DNA of 64,000 nt from Heritiera littoralis. Lineage: Eukaryota > Streptophyta > Magnoliopsida > Malvales > Malvaceae. The DNA is taken from contig JAPDPK010000026.1 in the NCBI GenBank assembly GCA_031772115.1, forward strand, positions 3,658,001 to 3,722,000. Reading direction: 5' to 3'. Under the pieces are notes generated by a model. It was not told the origin of the DNA and did not search any database. It saw only the letters and a list, made by a program, of their open reading frames with translations. A program made the position numbers and the translations under genes. Position 1 is the stretch's first letter, and every line of letters begins with the position of its first letter. Positions 23,728-35,523 of the stretch are shown piece after piece.

Positions 23728-25085
23728 TTTAGATGTGAATCTCCAATTCAGAAAATTTTAAGCAAGAAGTCAAATTTTTGGGTGTGAATCTCCAATTCAG
23801 AAAATTTCGGGTGTGAATCTCCGAATCAAATTTTGGATGTGAATCTTCAACTTAAAATTTTGGGTGTGAATCTCCAAATTAAATTTTTGGGTGTGAATCC
23901 CTAAGTCAAAATTTTGGATGTGAATCTCCAAGTTAAAATTTCGGGTGTGAATCTCCGAATTAAATTTTTGGGTGTGAATCCCTAAGTCAAAATTTTGGAT
24001 GTGAATCTCCAAGTTAAAATTTCGAATGTGAATCTCCGAATTAAAATTTTGGGTGTGAATCCCTAAGTCAAATTTTTGGATGTGAAACTCCAACTCAAAA
24101 TTTCAGGTGAGAATCTCTGAAATTTCGGATGTGAATCTCCGAATTAAATATTTGGATGTGAAACTCCAACTCAAAATTTCAGATGAGAATCTCTAAAATT
24201 TCAAATGCGAATTTCTAAAATAGATATTTGGATGTGAAACTCCAACTCAAAATTTCAAATAAGAATCTCTGAATTAAAATTTTGGGTGCGAATCCCCAAA
24301 TCAAATTTCAGGTGTGAATCTCTGAATTACAAGTTGAAAATTTCGGATGTGAATCTCCGAATCAAAATTTTGGGTGTGAATCCTTAAGTCAAATTTTGGA
24401 TGTGAATCTCCGAATCAAAATTTTGGGTGTGAATCCCTAAGTCAAATTTTTGGATGTGAAACTCCAACTCAAAATTTTAGATGAGAATCTCTGGATTTAA
24501 GATGCGAATCTCTGTATTAAGGTTTATATTTGGAATTTTCAATGCAAATCCTCAAATTGAGTTCCTGAATGTATCCTTGTCAAGAAAATGCAAGATTAGA
24601 ATATGAAGTTGGAAGAATAAGATCTTGAAGTTAAAAAAAAAAAAAGAGGAAGAAGAAGGTTAAAAAAAAAAGGGGGAGGAGAAGAAGAAGGTTCAGGGCT
24701 ATATTTTAAAGAGGAGGTTCGAGATTAAATTTGAAATGAGATTAAACATAAGATTTAAAGATGAAATTGAAGAAAAATCAAGATAAAGAATTTTAAGATA
24801 GGGAAATTCGATTTGGATGTGAATCTCCAAATCAAAGTTAAAATATTGGGTGTGAATCTCCAAGTCAAATTCTGGATGTGAATCTCCAAGTCAAATTTTC
24901 GGATGTGAATCTCCGAGTTAAAATTTTGGATGTGAATCTCCAAATCAAAAATTTCAGGTGTGAATCTCTGAATTCAAAATCAAAATTCGGATGTGAATCT
25001 CCAAATCAAATTTTTGGATGTGAATCTCCAAATCAAATTTTCGGATGTGAATCTCCGAATCTTAGATCTTTGAATGTGAAATCTT
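23728..25085. repeat. Minisatellite, about 27-32-bp unit (ggatgtgaatctcc)
   Basis: About 40 degenerate units of the form tttgg(a/g)tgtgaatctcc(a/g)aa(t/g)tc fill two blocks (23728-24560 and 24800-25085), separated by purine-rich sequence. Sub-families (ggtgtgaatcccta, gatgtgaaactccaactc, gatgagaatctct) recur in ordered groups, so higher-order duplication has occurred. Because many spacings are multiples of three, open frames appear on both strands; I regard them as by-products. Confidence 0.93.
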
Positions 25086-25095
25086 TCAATTTTAA

Positions 25096-25340
25096 GTTTC
25101 ATTGCCTCTGCTGTAAGAGGAGCACTTTTCAGGAAAAAAATTTAAGGTTTCATCGCCTCTGCTGAAAGAGAAGCACATTTCAAAAAGAAATTTAAAGTTT
25201 CATTGCCTCTGCTGCAAGAGGAGCACATTTCAGAAAGAAATTTAAAGTTTCATCGCCTCTGCTGCAAGGGGAGCACATTTCAAAAGAAAGAAAAACTTTA
25301 AAGTTTCATTGCCTCTGCTGCAAGAGGAGTGCATACAAAA
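25096..25340. repeat. 50-bp tandem repeat, five copies
   Basis: Units start gtttcattgcctctgctg at 25096, 25147, 25197, 25247 and 25303, each followed by (c/g)aagaggagcac and a purine-rich tail. They lie just upstream of the polypurine tract. Plant Tat/Ogre elements are known for variable tandem arrays in this position. Confidence 0.95.
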
Positions 25341-25507
25341 AAAAAGAAAAGAAAAAGAAAGAAGAAAGGAAAAAGAATGAAAAAGAAAGAAAAAAAAAAG
25401 AAAAAAAAGGAAAAGAAGAAAGAGAAGAAAAAGAGAGAAATGAGTCATAAGCCGGACAAAATTACTGTCAATTGTCTTTGCTCTATTCCTGATCCTCAGC
25501 AATGAGC

Positions 25508-25520
25508 AAAGAGGGGCAGC
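25508..25520 (+). other. Polypurine tract of gag-only element
   Basis: aaagaggggcagc abuts the 3' LTR start; it would prime plus-strand DNA synthesis. Confidence 0.8.
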
Positions 25521-25670
25521 TGTTGACACCTAATTTTGTCCCATTTTTGTTGTTATTATTATTATATATTCTATTTATTATTCTTTTTTATTATTTATTA
25601 TTATTATTATTATTATTACTGCTACTACTGTTTCTCTATATGTATTTATTTTATTTGTTTTTTTTATTTA

Positions 25671-25733
<63 letters not shown>

Positions 25734-26899
25734 TTTGTTTTGTTGACCAGCTACCGCCACTGTCACCTATCCCTACCAGCCTGCACGCTACTCTTCCCTA
25801 TACCCCGTCACACCAGTCACCATTGGTGACAAAAATATAAGCTACAGACCAAAGGGGACCTGAGGGGAGGGTCCTCGGCTCACCATCATCCTCACATACC
25901 ATCACCGTTAGCCACCTTCATCTCAACCAATCCCAAGACCGGCAACCACCATTCTCGACCTTCATCATCCTCACCTCACCAAAACCCAACCATTCGGCCT
26001 CCCCATCACCCGAAATCCGAAAACTACCCATCACCGTCCAAACAACCACCATCACTCCCACCAGACTATCCACCACCACCATCAACCACCGAGACCCATA
26101 TTCACTACCCTTACCCGAAACCCCTTTCCCTAAAAAATCACCACTCGCCCGAGACCCACTTCACCGAACCCACCACCATCATCATTACCATCACCACCGA
26201 AACCAGACACCATCACCAAAGCCACAAAAATCCCAAACCCGAGAGCTCCTCAAACCCTAGCTTGAAACCTGCAAGAAGCGCACACACACACACACACCAA
26301 CAAACCAAAACACCAAAGCTACAACCAAACATCATCAGCTAGATCTAAAAAAAAAAAGAAAAAAATTGAAAAAAAAAGGGAAGGGTTTCGGTTAAGGTCC
26401 GATCTAGGTGGTTAGGAGTTTTTTAGGAGAAACGGGAGTCGAAATCGGGTTCAGGAGGCAGTGAGGAGTCGGAAAAGAGGAAGCTTTTTTCATTTTGGCC
26501 ACCGGCGACGGCGGCCGGAAATCGCCCGGCCGGGAATCGGGGGAAGGAGAGAAGGCTGAAGGAATTTTTTTTGGAAGAAAACGAGAAAATGAAGAACTAA
26601 AAAAAAGAAACCTTTTATAGCGTTAAAAAAAAAAAAAGAAAGACCCGCGCCTGAACCCGACCCGGGTCCAGGATCCGCGCGCCCGCCCGGCCAGCTGAGG
26701 AAGACGATCCGACCCGCGCCTCGACCCACGTTCGACCCGCTCCAGTGTTTGGGCCCACTTCAACCTTGGCCCAATCAGCCAATCCCAGCCGAGCCCACTC
26801 TTTTGGGCTGCCTTCCTGGGCTATTCAGGAGGGGCTTCTTTTGGGTCTAAAACCCAATTAATTTTGGTATATTTTTAGCCCTTTCTTTTTGTTTTATTA

Positions 26900-26949
<50 letters not shown>

Positions 26950-26978
26950 TGTGTTATTATTATTATTATTATTATTTG

Positions 26979-27027
<49 letters not shown>

Positions 27028-27031
27028 TGTG

Positions 27032-27125
<94 letters not shown>

Positions 27126-28464
27126 ATCGTTATTGTTATGGTCGTTATTGTTATTATTATTATTAATGCATCCTATAAAATAAAAGTTTTTGAAAAATTT
27201 TCTTTTATTTGCATCTTCATTAATTATTATTAATTAGGAATCATATTTAAAAATAAGAAAATTAAATTAAATTCGTCCGATGATGGGATGTCATGAAACT
27301 CATAAGTAGTGATTTCTTGACTGATCCCTAGGTGAGAAGAGTCGTACTAAATGTTACCAGAGTATTGGGATATTTAGTATGATTTTTCAATAATTTAAAT
27401 TTTTATTAAAAATGAAAATAAATAAATTTTTTTTTATAAAAAAACAAAGAAAAATAAATAATGAACTTTAATAATTAAATTAAATTCGTCCGATGATGGG
27501 ATGTCATGAAACTCACAAGTAGTGATTTCTTGACTGATCCCTAGGTGAGAAGAGTCGTACTAAATGTTACCAGAGTATTGGGATATTTAGTATGATTTTT
27601 CAATAATTTAAATTTTTATTGAAAATGAAAATAAATAAATTTTTTTTTATAAAAAAACAAAGAAAAATAAATAATGAACTTTAATAATTAAATTAAATTC
27701 GTCCGATGATGGGATGTCATGAAACTCACAAGTAGTGATTTCTTGACTGATCCCTAGGTGAGAGAAGTTCACTAAGCATTACCAGAGTATTGGGATACTT
27801 AGTGCAATTTTTCAATAATAAAAATTTTCATTTCAAATAAATAAAGAAATATTTATACAAAAAAATCAAAAAAATTCATTTGCATCATTTATTATCTGTT
27901 TGCATCATTTGCATTCATAATAATTTTTGAAACGAGTGTGAATCTTCTGATGATGAGATTCTATAGAACTCACAAGTAGTGATTCTTAAGAAATCTCTAG
28001 GTGAGGAAATTATCCGAAATGCTACCAGAGTATTGGGGTACTTTGGAATAATTTTCAATACAAAAGATTTTCACTTATTTCAAATAAAAAAATAATATTT
28101 AAATGTTTCAAAATTAAAAAGAACAAAATTGATTGTAATAAAAATATGAATTATTTTTAAATATCAATTCAAGACCATTTCATTAAAACTAAAAGATAAC
28201 ACATGATTATTATGGTACCGTTTTTAACGGGCGTCGTGGGGGTGCTAATCCTTTCCCACGCGTAACCGTACCCCCGAACCCAATTTTTGTTTCGCAGACC
28301 AAAAGATTATCTTTTTAATAAAACTTAATTAATTTTGAGATTTTGTTGAAAAGATAAACATTTTCAGGTGGCCAATCACACCTAATAAAAAAGATTGGTG
28401 GCGACTCCCATTTTTGTTTTTAAACGCTTTTCCGAAAATCGTCGAGCGCGAAGCCGTTATCACA
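25521..28464 (+). repeat. 3' LTR of gag-only element (2944 bp)
   Basis: Same start, order and end as the 5' LTR. Differences seen: one fewer 213-bp unit (copies at 27273, 27487 and 27700 rather than four), a short deletion in the GC-rich block, different lengths of the (TTA)n arrays, a T-run at 25674-25681 interrupting one array, and scattered point changes such as cacaag to cataag at 27302. Confidence 0.95.
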
Positions 28465-30078
28465 CTCGTCATCCATTCGATATCACGTGATGTTATCGCA
28501 TCATCTGACATATCATATTATATTATCGACGTGATATTATAATTTAAAAAATTAAATTAAAAATTTGTCGACGATAAAATTTTTTGAATTATCAAAAATT
28601 TCTTTTTGTTTTAAATCATCTAAATATAATTTATAAAAAAAAAACAATGAATTGGTAGTTGTCATTAGTATATGACTCGTATCCTTTTTTTTCCATTTTT
28701 TTTTTATAAATCACTTTCTTAGCTAGGATGTAATGGTAGAGTAAATAAGGGGGAAATGAAATTGAGTTTTGAGTACCAAGAAGTGTCCACTTTTGACTCA
28801 CTCACGGTGCTTAGGATTTATGAGAATGCGAAGCAACAAATAGATACATATAAAGGTACATAATAAATTGAAAGATATTGTAATGCGAAAGCGCAGTAAA
28901 GCGCCTTACTCTGGGAAACACATGAAATGATCTTATGACGAAAGAGAGAACTGTGCCACGTGCATTTGAATCAATGTCCAATCTTTCCATGTAAAAACTT
29001 TATTCCAGATAATATATTTTATTATTAATTTATGATTTTATTTTCATAATGTATTATTGTGAAATAATAAATCAAACTTATTAAATGAAATTTGAATCTA
29101 TTGAATTGTCGAATCGAATTTGAATTTTAAAAATTAAGTGCAATAAATCAAATTCGAGTTGAGATTCATCGAATGGAATTCGAAATTGAAACTGAATCAT
29201 CTTAACTCAATTTGATTATATTTTTATCAATAGATAAGAACACGTAATCCACAAAAGAACCATGTGAAGTGGCTAGTAAGAGAAACCAATGAAGATGGAA
29301 CAGTGTCTACTTGGGAGGAAATGGTTGAAGAAATTAATTGCTTTTGAGCAATCAGAAATCCTAGAATGAATGAATTGAGCAAAGTCAAGTTTTTAATGGA
29401 CTATGCTTTGGATCAATGTAAAGACACAATGAAAAGGTTTCGACACTTAAGTTTGGAGTGGTTGGAGGCTTTGGAGCTTAGTGCAGAAGTTGGTGGACGC
29501 GGGGAATATGATCCATATATAGTGCGCCAAGCATGTAGGAAAGTGAATACACTAGGGAAGACCATAGCCTTTTGGGTCTACTCATCATCCAATTCCACCT
29601 TAAATAATAATAATAAAAAAAATAACTCAATTCTTGTAAAAACAAGAAAAAATGAAGATTTATTTAAAAAAACTTCATGAAGTGGGACTGTGGGAGAGAT
29701 ATATATGTTTATGATAAAATTCTCAAAAAAAAAAGAAGCATTCCAAATATTAAAATTCGGACTATAACCGAATTCATACTATATAAGAATATGAGAGATG
29801 ATATTTATAAAAAAAAAATATCTTCCAATATGATGTAAATTAAAGCTGGAATATTTATATAAATAAATAAAAGTTTTCATTTGATGCACTGTTAGTGTAT
29901 AAAAACTATACAATATTAGTCAATCATAAGATATCAATTCATTAATAAATAAAGTTAAAAATTAAATCTTTAAAAATAGATATCAATAAAATTTATTAAT
30001 TTATGTTCTAGGATCTATGTATTTTTAAATTTTATTTAATAAAATGATATTCTGTGGTTGACTAATCCTGTATATATT
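28465..30078. other. Intergenic; one small unrecognised open frame
   Basis: The region starts with the right TSD ctcgt. A 104-codon plus-strand frame at 29366-29680 has less skewed composition than its surroundings up to about codon 75 and then turns into A-rich Asn/Lys sequence. I do not recognise it. It may be a decayed exon (coding-like sequence also precedes it from about 29265). No promoter or other exon could be tied to it. Confidence 0.35.
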
Positions 30079-30172
30079 CCACTTTGTTTTTTCCAGGCAT
30101 GTCTCTTGGGCCTTTTTCCCCTGAGTTTGCCCTGGTATTAATAGAAATTTTTCCATCTACTTTTCAAAAAAA
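30079..30172 (+). mobile_element. 94-bp LINE 3'-end insertion with 15-bp TSD
   Basis: The insert is only the last part of a LINE 3' UTR (gggcctttttcccctgag, a cctggtattaatag stretch) plus an A-tail. A perfect 15-bp repeat, aatcctgtatatatt, flanks it at 30064-30078 and 30173-30187. It is an extreme 5' truncation. Confidence 0.8.
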
Positions 30173-30187
30173 AATCCTGTATATATT

Positions 30188-33100
30188 ATTGGTGCATTAA
30201 ATATAAACCTAATAAATAAATTACAAATTGTTTTAGTGAAAATGTGATCAAATGAATTTCACGTTGGCATACTTTTCAAATCCCAATTGCATATTTGGAA
30301 AAAAACAAAAAGAGGTTTAATGAAGATGGCTCTTTTTGTGTAATATAATTATATAAGTTTTCTTATGTGAACAACTTACCGTGGAATTGGCCAATCGACA
30401 ATATCAAGCATATGGACAACACACGCTGCAATCATCAAACAGACACTCCAATGCCACCATGGGAAGTGCTAAATTAAATATTATATATAGAAATATATAT
30501 ACTCACAAACAGTAGCTGTTGTGCTACACGTGTATACTAAAAGTAAAAATTAATACTAACATCTTGAGAGAAAAAATGTGAGAAAATTTTTTATATAATG
30601 AAAATTTTTGATTTGAGAGAAAGGGTACGCAAAAAATGTTAACTAAACTCAAATTTCAAATGTGCATAATTTTTATACCATAAAAGTGAAAAATATAACC
30701 ATGTGAACTAATACTAAAAGTTTTTTGTGATTTTAATTCTCTAAAAATTGTTTTAACAGTTATTTTAATGATAAAAAATATGTATACCTTTCTTCAAAAA
30801 AATTACTTGTAAAATTGGCTATTTAAAAAAATGAATAGCATAATCTTTTTCTATTTTATTTTTATATTATAAAGAAACTAATATTTATGTTTGATGTAAT
30901 GTTAGTGTATAAATCATATGCACTGTCAATCACCTATAACATGTCACTTTATTAATTTATTAGTTTTAAGTTAAATAAAAAAATCTTTAAAAATAAATAT
31001 TAATTAAATTCACTAATCAATTAAGTGTCATAATATGATTTGATAATAGTATAGGAAATTCATAAACCAAAAGTATATCAAATATAAACTCAAAAAGCTT
31101 TCTATAAACACCTCAAATGTATCTTTAATTGAGATACAATAGTTAGGAAATTTCTTTTAGACATATCACCAATGGTAGATAATCTTATGAAAGTCAAGAG
31201 AAGATAAAGACAAGGAAAGTTGGATGACTTACTATCTATCCATTGATGAGTTAAGCCAAAGAATAAAAAATGCCCAAAAAAAATCATAAAATAGAGACAA
31301 ATTGTTTAACTATGATATTTAAAATTTGAGAAGAAGATTATGAGTTTTTTTTTTTTTAAATAACAAGGTGTTCCATATTACTTTAGGTTGAGGCTAATTC
31401 CCACTTACGTTACGTGATTGGCATTGACCCAAGAAAATTTGACATCGTGAGTCGAACAAAAGATTTCTCGCTATGAATCATTCTCACTCAAGAATCCAAT
31501 AAGACTTATATTACTGAACTAATCATTTGGGTTAAGTTTATGAGTATTTTTACTAACAAAAGTTGAAATATGGATTTGCGCGTGCTACTTATCGAGCCAA
31601 TAATATAAATGTAATAATGACGCTTTACCTCAAAATCAAAGAAATTAATGATCTAAAGTTTAAAACTTTTTTATTTTAATAATATATTTTTATATATAAA
31701 TATTATGGGATTTTGATTTTATATAGTCAAGAAGTATTTTTCAACTAATTTTGTCAACAATAGCATAATTTGTTGATAAAATATTAAATTTTGATTTTAA
31801 TGATCAATTTTTTTCTCAATTGTTTTAAATAATAAAAAAAAATTTTGATTAACTTTTTTTTTTGTTATGGCTAAAATTTAATCTTTTTATGACGTTGCAT
31901 GTTTTGTCTTCTATGATTAATATATACAACACTGTTGGAAAATTGAAGATTTGAAACCCCTAACCTAAGGCCCAAACCCTACTCCAACAATCATAATGAT
32001 CATTCTTGATTACGAAACAAACAATGTTTGTGTCTTTTTTTGGGAGAAAACAATTTAGATTGAGTCTCAAAAAGGTTCAACCTTTCGAACCTAAAGGTCA
32101 GTTTAAATAGTTCATACAGTTATTCTTAAAAATTTGCATTCAAGAGTTCAGTCTTAACATTTGAAATCTTGTCTTCTATCCTCAAAATAGACTTTTTCAT
32201 AAAAGGAAAAAAATCAAACAATTTTGTACATCTTCAATAACCAAATTCTTTATTCTTTTAGGACTATTTTAAATAGACGATGAGATTGGTTCCAGTAATA
32301 TTGAAAAATGTAAAATGATCATTAAGTAAAAATATTTTTAATAAAATATTAACAAAATGTATAAAAAAATGATAAAAAATTCATTTACACTTGCTTTTTT
32401 TATCTTTAGTGAGAGGTTTCCACTGCATCCCGGTACGGTAGATTCCAAACTACCTTTAGACTCAATTTGGATTCCACCACTCTGGTGCGGTGGAATCTTT
32501 TACTACAAGACAAAAAAACTTACAAAAAGACAAAACAAAAATGGGTAAAATTATTGTTGTACTATTTGATTTTTTTATTATTTTATTAAAAACTTATACC
32601 TATAATAGTCATTTCACTTTTTTCAATCTCATCGGAATCAATCAAACCGTCCATCCAAACTAGCCCTTAGTCGATGAAAACAGTTGAATCAAAGGAGGAA
32701 TTTACAATCTAATTCAATGAGCAAAAAAGTCACGTCAATCATGTGAAATGAGAAATTTTAAATGCATCCAAATATTTGTTTAATGTATACATTTTCTTCA
32801 ATACCGATATTGTTCAATATACAGTAAATGAATAATAATGAAATCTAAAAGATTAGCTCAGTGATATAAAACCCTATTAAGTCTCTTGCGTAAAGATAGT
32901 TCATAGTTGAAAGTTTCGTATTCAAATTCTCACAATGTTAAATTCTCTTAAGCCAGCACTAATTACAAAGCACTAACAAATATTAATTTTATACTTAATA
33001 TTGTAAGTAAACAACGCGTGGTTTAAAAAAAATTAATCATAAAGAGAAAAATGTTTGATTGCATTGAAAATTTCTTGTGTGAAATTGCTTAATTTTGAGT

Positions 33101-33784
33101 GGGAGGCAAGCTTTGACTCTCACCGGGAGTCAGGCCAATGTGCAAAACGTGATGGGGAGAGCAGGTGCTGTAATTAGTCGACGGTAGTGGGAGACAGGAA
33201 TTTCCTTCCGCATAACAATTAATCTAGGAAAAAATTTATTTATTCTTTGACCCTAGAAATCATTCTTACGAAATAATTAAATGAAATCAAAAAAGTTCTA
33301 ATGTAAAATTTCTTTCTTGGGAATAATGACTTTTTTTATAAAAAAAATTACAGTTTAAGAATAATAGAAAAGAGCATTAGGCGTTGAAATTTAAATATTA
33401 AATTTATTAAAAATTATTTTTTAAAAAAATTACATAAATCAATTAAATTAAATTTCATATTCAAATATAAAGATATTGCTACTGGATCACTTTAGAAATA
33501 TGAGAAAACTGAAATGTTAATAGGATCCATAGCCTTTAATTCAAAAAAATGCATAAAGAGGAATATGCATAGGTCGATATGGTGATATAGAAATGGAAAA
33601 GAAGTTATAGAAGAGTCCCAAACATATGAATTTTGATGCAATGAGAAAGTCATTCGTTCTATTTTCTGCTAAACCTGCAGTACATATTTAATTGGCATAT
33701 GGACACTTACGCACCTCCAATTATAAAAAAAAAAATACGAATCATAATTTCTCATGTAATCAAAAAAAAAATACGAATCATTTT
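30188..33784. other. AT-rich intergenic DNA, no gene recognised
   Basis: Very AT-rich sequence without a credible coding frame. Possible degenerate remnants only: a T-run followed by sequence resembling a decayed repeat near 31345-31530, and a tRNA-like A-box motif (tagctcagtgat) near 32853 with a weak B-box-like motif 70 bp on, which might be an old SINE. Confidence 0.5.
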
Positions 33785-34150
33785 GATTCCTACTAAGTTA
33801 TCACAGACCTAATATTAAGTTGCCAATGATTTTCAATTATCACTTATTTATTATTAAATTATCAATGATTTACTTCTATGTTATTTAGATTTATTGTTAA
33901 GTTATCCATGATTTACTACTCAATTATCGGTGATTTACTTGTAGGTTATAGGTTATTTACTACTAAGTTGTAACTTATTTACAGTTCATTGATTTACTAC
34001 CAAGTTATAGGTGATTTACAACTAATTAAATTATATATGATTTACTACTAAATTATATCAATGACTTAGAACAAAGGTATCTCTAATTACTATTAAGTTA
34101 TAGATGATTGACTACTAATTAAGTTATCAATGATTTACTACTGTTATTTA
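33785..34150. repeat. Degenerate minisatellite (tgatttactactaagttat)
   Basis: Around 14 imperfect direct units of 25-35 bp, each containing gatttac-ta-ta(a/c)-ttat, follow one another. No known element was recognised around it. Confidence 0.85.
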
Positions 34151-35523
34151 CGAGTAATTTCATCTTCCTTGTATGAGTCATGATTTAATGAGTTGCAGCA
34201 CACGCATACGCAACGGCACGTACATTCACACATGCAATCTGCAGGTTTTCTTGTCGGAACTGAAGTATCTACTTTAGTTTATGGATTTATAGCATTGACA
34301 TGATATAACTTTTATATATTATCAATACATTAAAAATTGACACTTCATCAATAAGTTCTTATGAGTAAATTCAAAAATTTTATTTATATTTACTTTTAAA
34401 AATTTAACATATTTTTTTAATTTATCAAATAATAAAATATTAATTTTTAATACATTGATAATATATAAAATTATATATTATTAATACATCATATACAAAC
34501 TTTTAATTTATATCGAAAGCCTAACCATGTAAAATATCAGCCAGAAATTGAAACACTGAAGCCGGCCATCATTGAAAAGGACTCGGTAAATCTTGCTTAT
34601 CGGAGAAAATGCAGATCCAATAGGCATTGATCCGTGAGTGTCCCGACAAAAGAGGCATCTTGTACCACCATTCCCTGACCATGTCAGCAACACTTGATGA
34701 ACCAAATCTTCTCTGTCTATCCATGCCATATCGTATTCTTCATCCTGCGTACAAGTCAGGAGTTTGTCAGAGTTCTGTTTCAGTTTTCCTTAACAACAAC
34801 ACAAAGTCACAAACGCTCTCTTTTATGAATCACCATCGGCCCCACATTGGAACACAATGCAACATTCATTAACTTCCTGAAGTTTCATCTAAAGGGACGT
34901 TAGGTTATATAAAAGGTTGTGTGATTTTCATATTCTGTTGACAGCTTTGTGAGTTACGTCCAACTTGGATTTATAAATCCCTTTTAGACTCGCATCCTTG
35001 TGTCCAAAGTGAATAACCGCCCAGTTAAACAAGTTTAGATGGATAATGAAATTGAATCTGATGAGATTAAAATAATTATTAAAGATACATGTTTTTAAAT
35101 AAAATAATAAAAAATCATAAAGTACGGATTAAAAAAGCAGATTCCAGCTTTGTGACTTATTTGGAATAACGGCAAATTCCTTCTGCATGCATTCAGTTCT
35201 GCTTCTTCCATTGTTTCTGTTAAATATTTCCAATTCAAACCACTCCAACACTTCTATATATAAAATATACTACAAAATTTTAATGTCACTACCTTATTTG
35301 CATGCATGCCTAATTCCTAGCCAGATGTGCTAGAGGGAATATCTCACTAGTGAAGTCGGCAATATCAGCTAGAGATTATGAACTAGTCTTCGCCCACTAT
35401 CTATATTACTATATTTGAAGCATTATATATACAGACAGAGTTCTTTCACTGCTTCTAAGTAGTCCTACCATTGATAACCTTTTGCAATAGGAATAAGAAG
35501 ACCTAGCTGCAGGCTAAGTCACC
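34151..35523. other. Intergenic; upstream region of the NPF4-type gene
   Basis: No coding gene recognised. A less AT-rich patch at about 34545-34870 has short open frames on both strands but no similarity I can name. The last 250 bp before the ATG should contain the NPF promoter and leader; I could not pick a convincing TATA box. Confidence 0.45.

Larger units (their letters stand above)
14478..28464 (+). mobile_element. Complete gag-only LTR retrotransposon (TR-GAG-like, Tat/Ogre-related)
   Basis: The 13,987-bp element has TG..CA LTRs of 3179 and 2944 bp, a perfect 5-bp TSD (ctcgt at 14473-14477 and 28465-28469), a PBS directly after the left LTR and a polypurine tract directly before the right one. 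The only long reading frame inside is a gag gene (20125-21609). No protease, reverse transcriptase, RNase H or integrase motif is visible in the remaining 6.4 kb of interior, so it must be mobilised in trans. Outside microsatellites and tandem arrays the two LTRs differ at only a handful of sites, so the insertion is young. PBS sequence and gag type point to the Tat/Ogre side of Ty3/gypsy. Non-autonomous plant elements of this design have been described as TR-GAG. Confidence 0.9.

Noticed and set aside
23797..25165. Long repetitive frames on both strands (HIQNFDLGIHTQ-type and CESPNQIFG-type)
   Set aside because: By-products of the minisatellite unit, open on both strands, with no start context and no family similarity.
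32850..32945. tRNA-like sequence with tagctcagtgat
   Set aside because: No cloverleaf can be folded and the B box is weak; at best a decayed SINE, and no TSD was found.
34508..34872. Overlapping short frames on both strands upstream of NPF
   Set aside because: No recognisable motif, neither frame has neighbours, and composition does not favour one strand.
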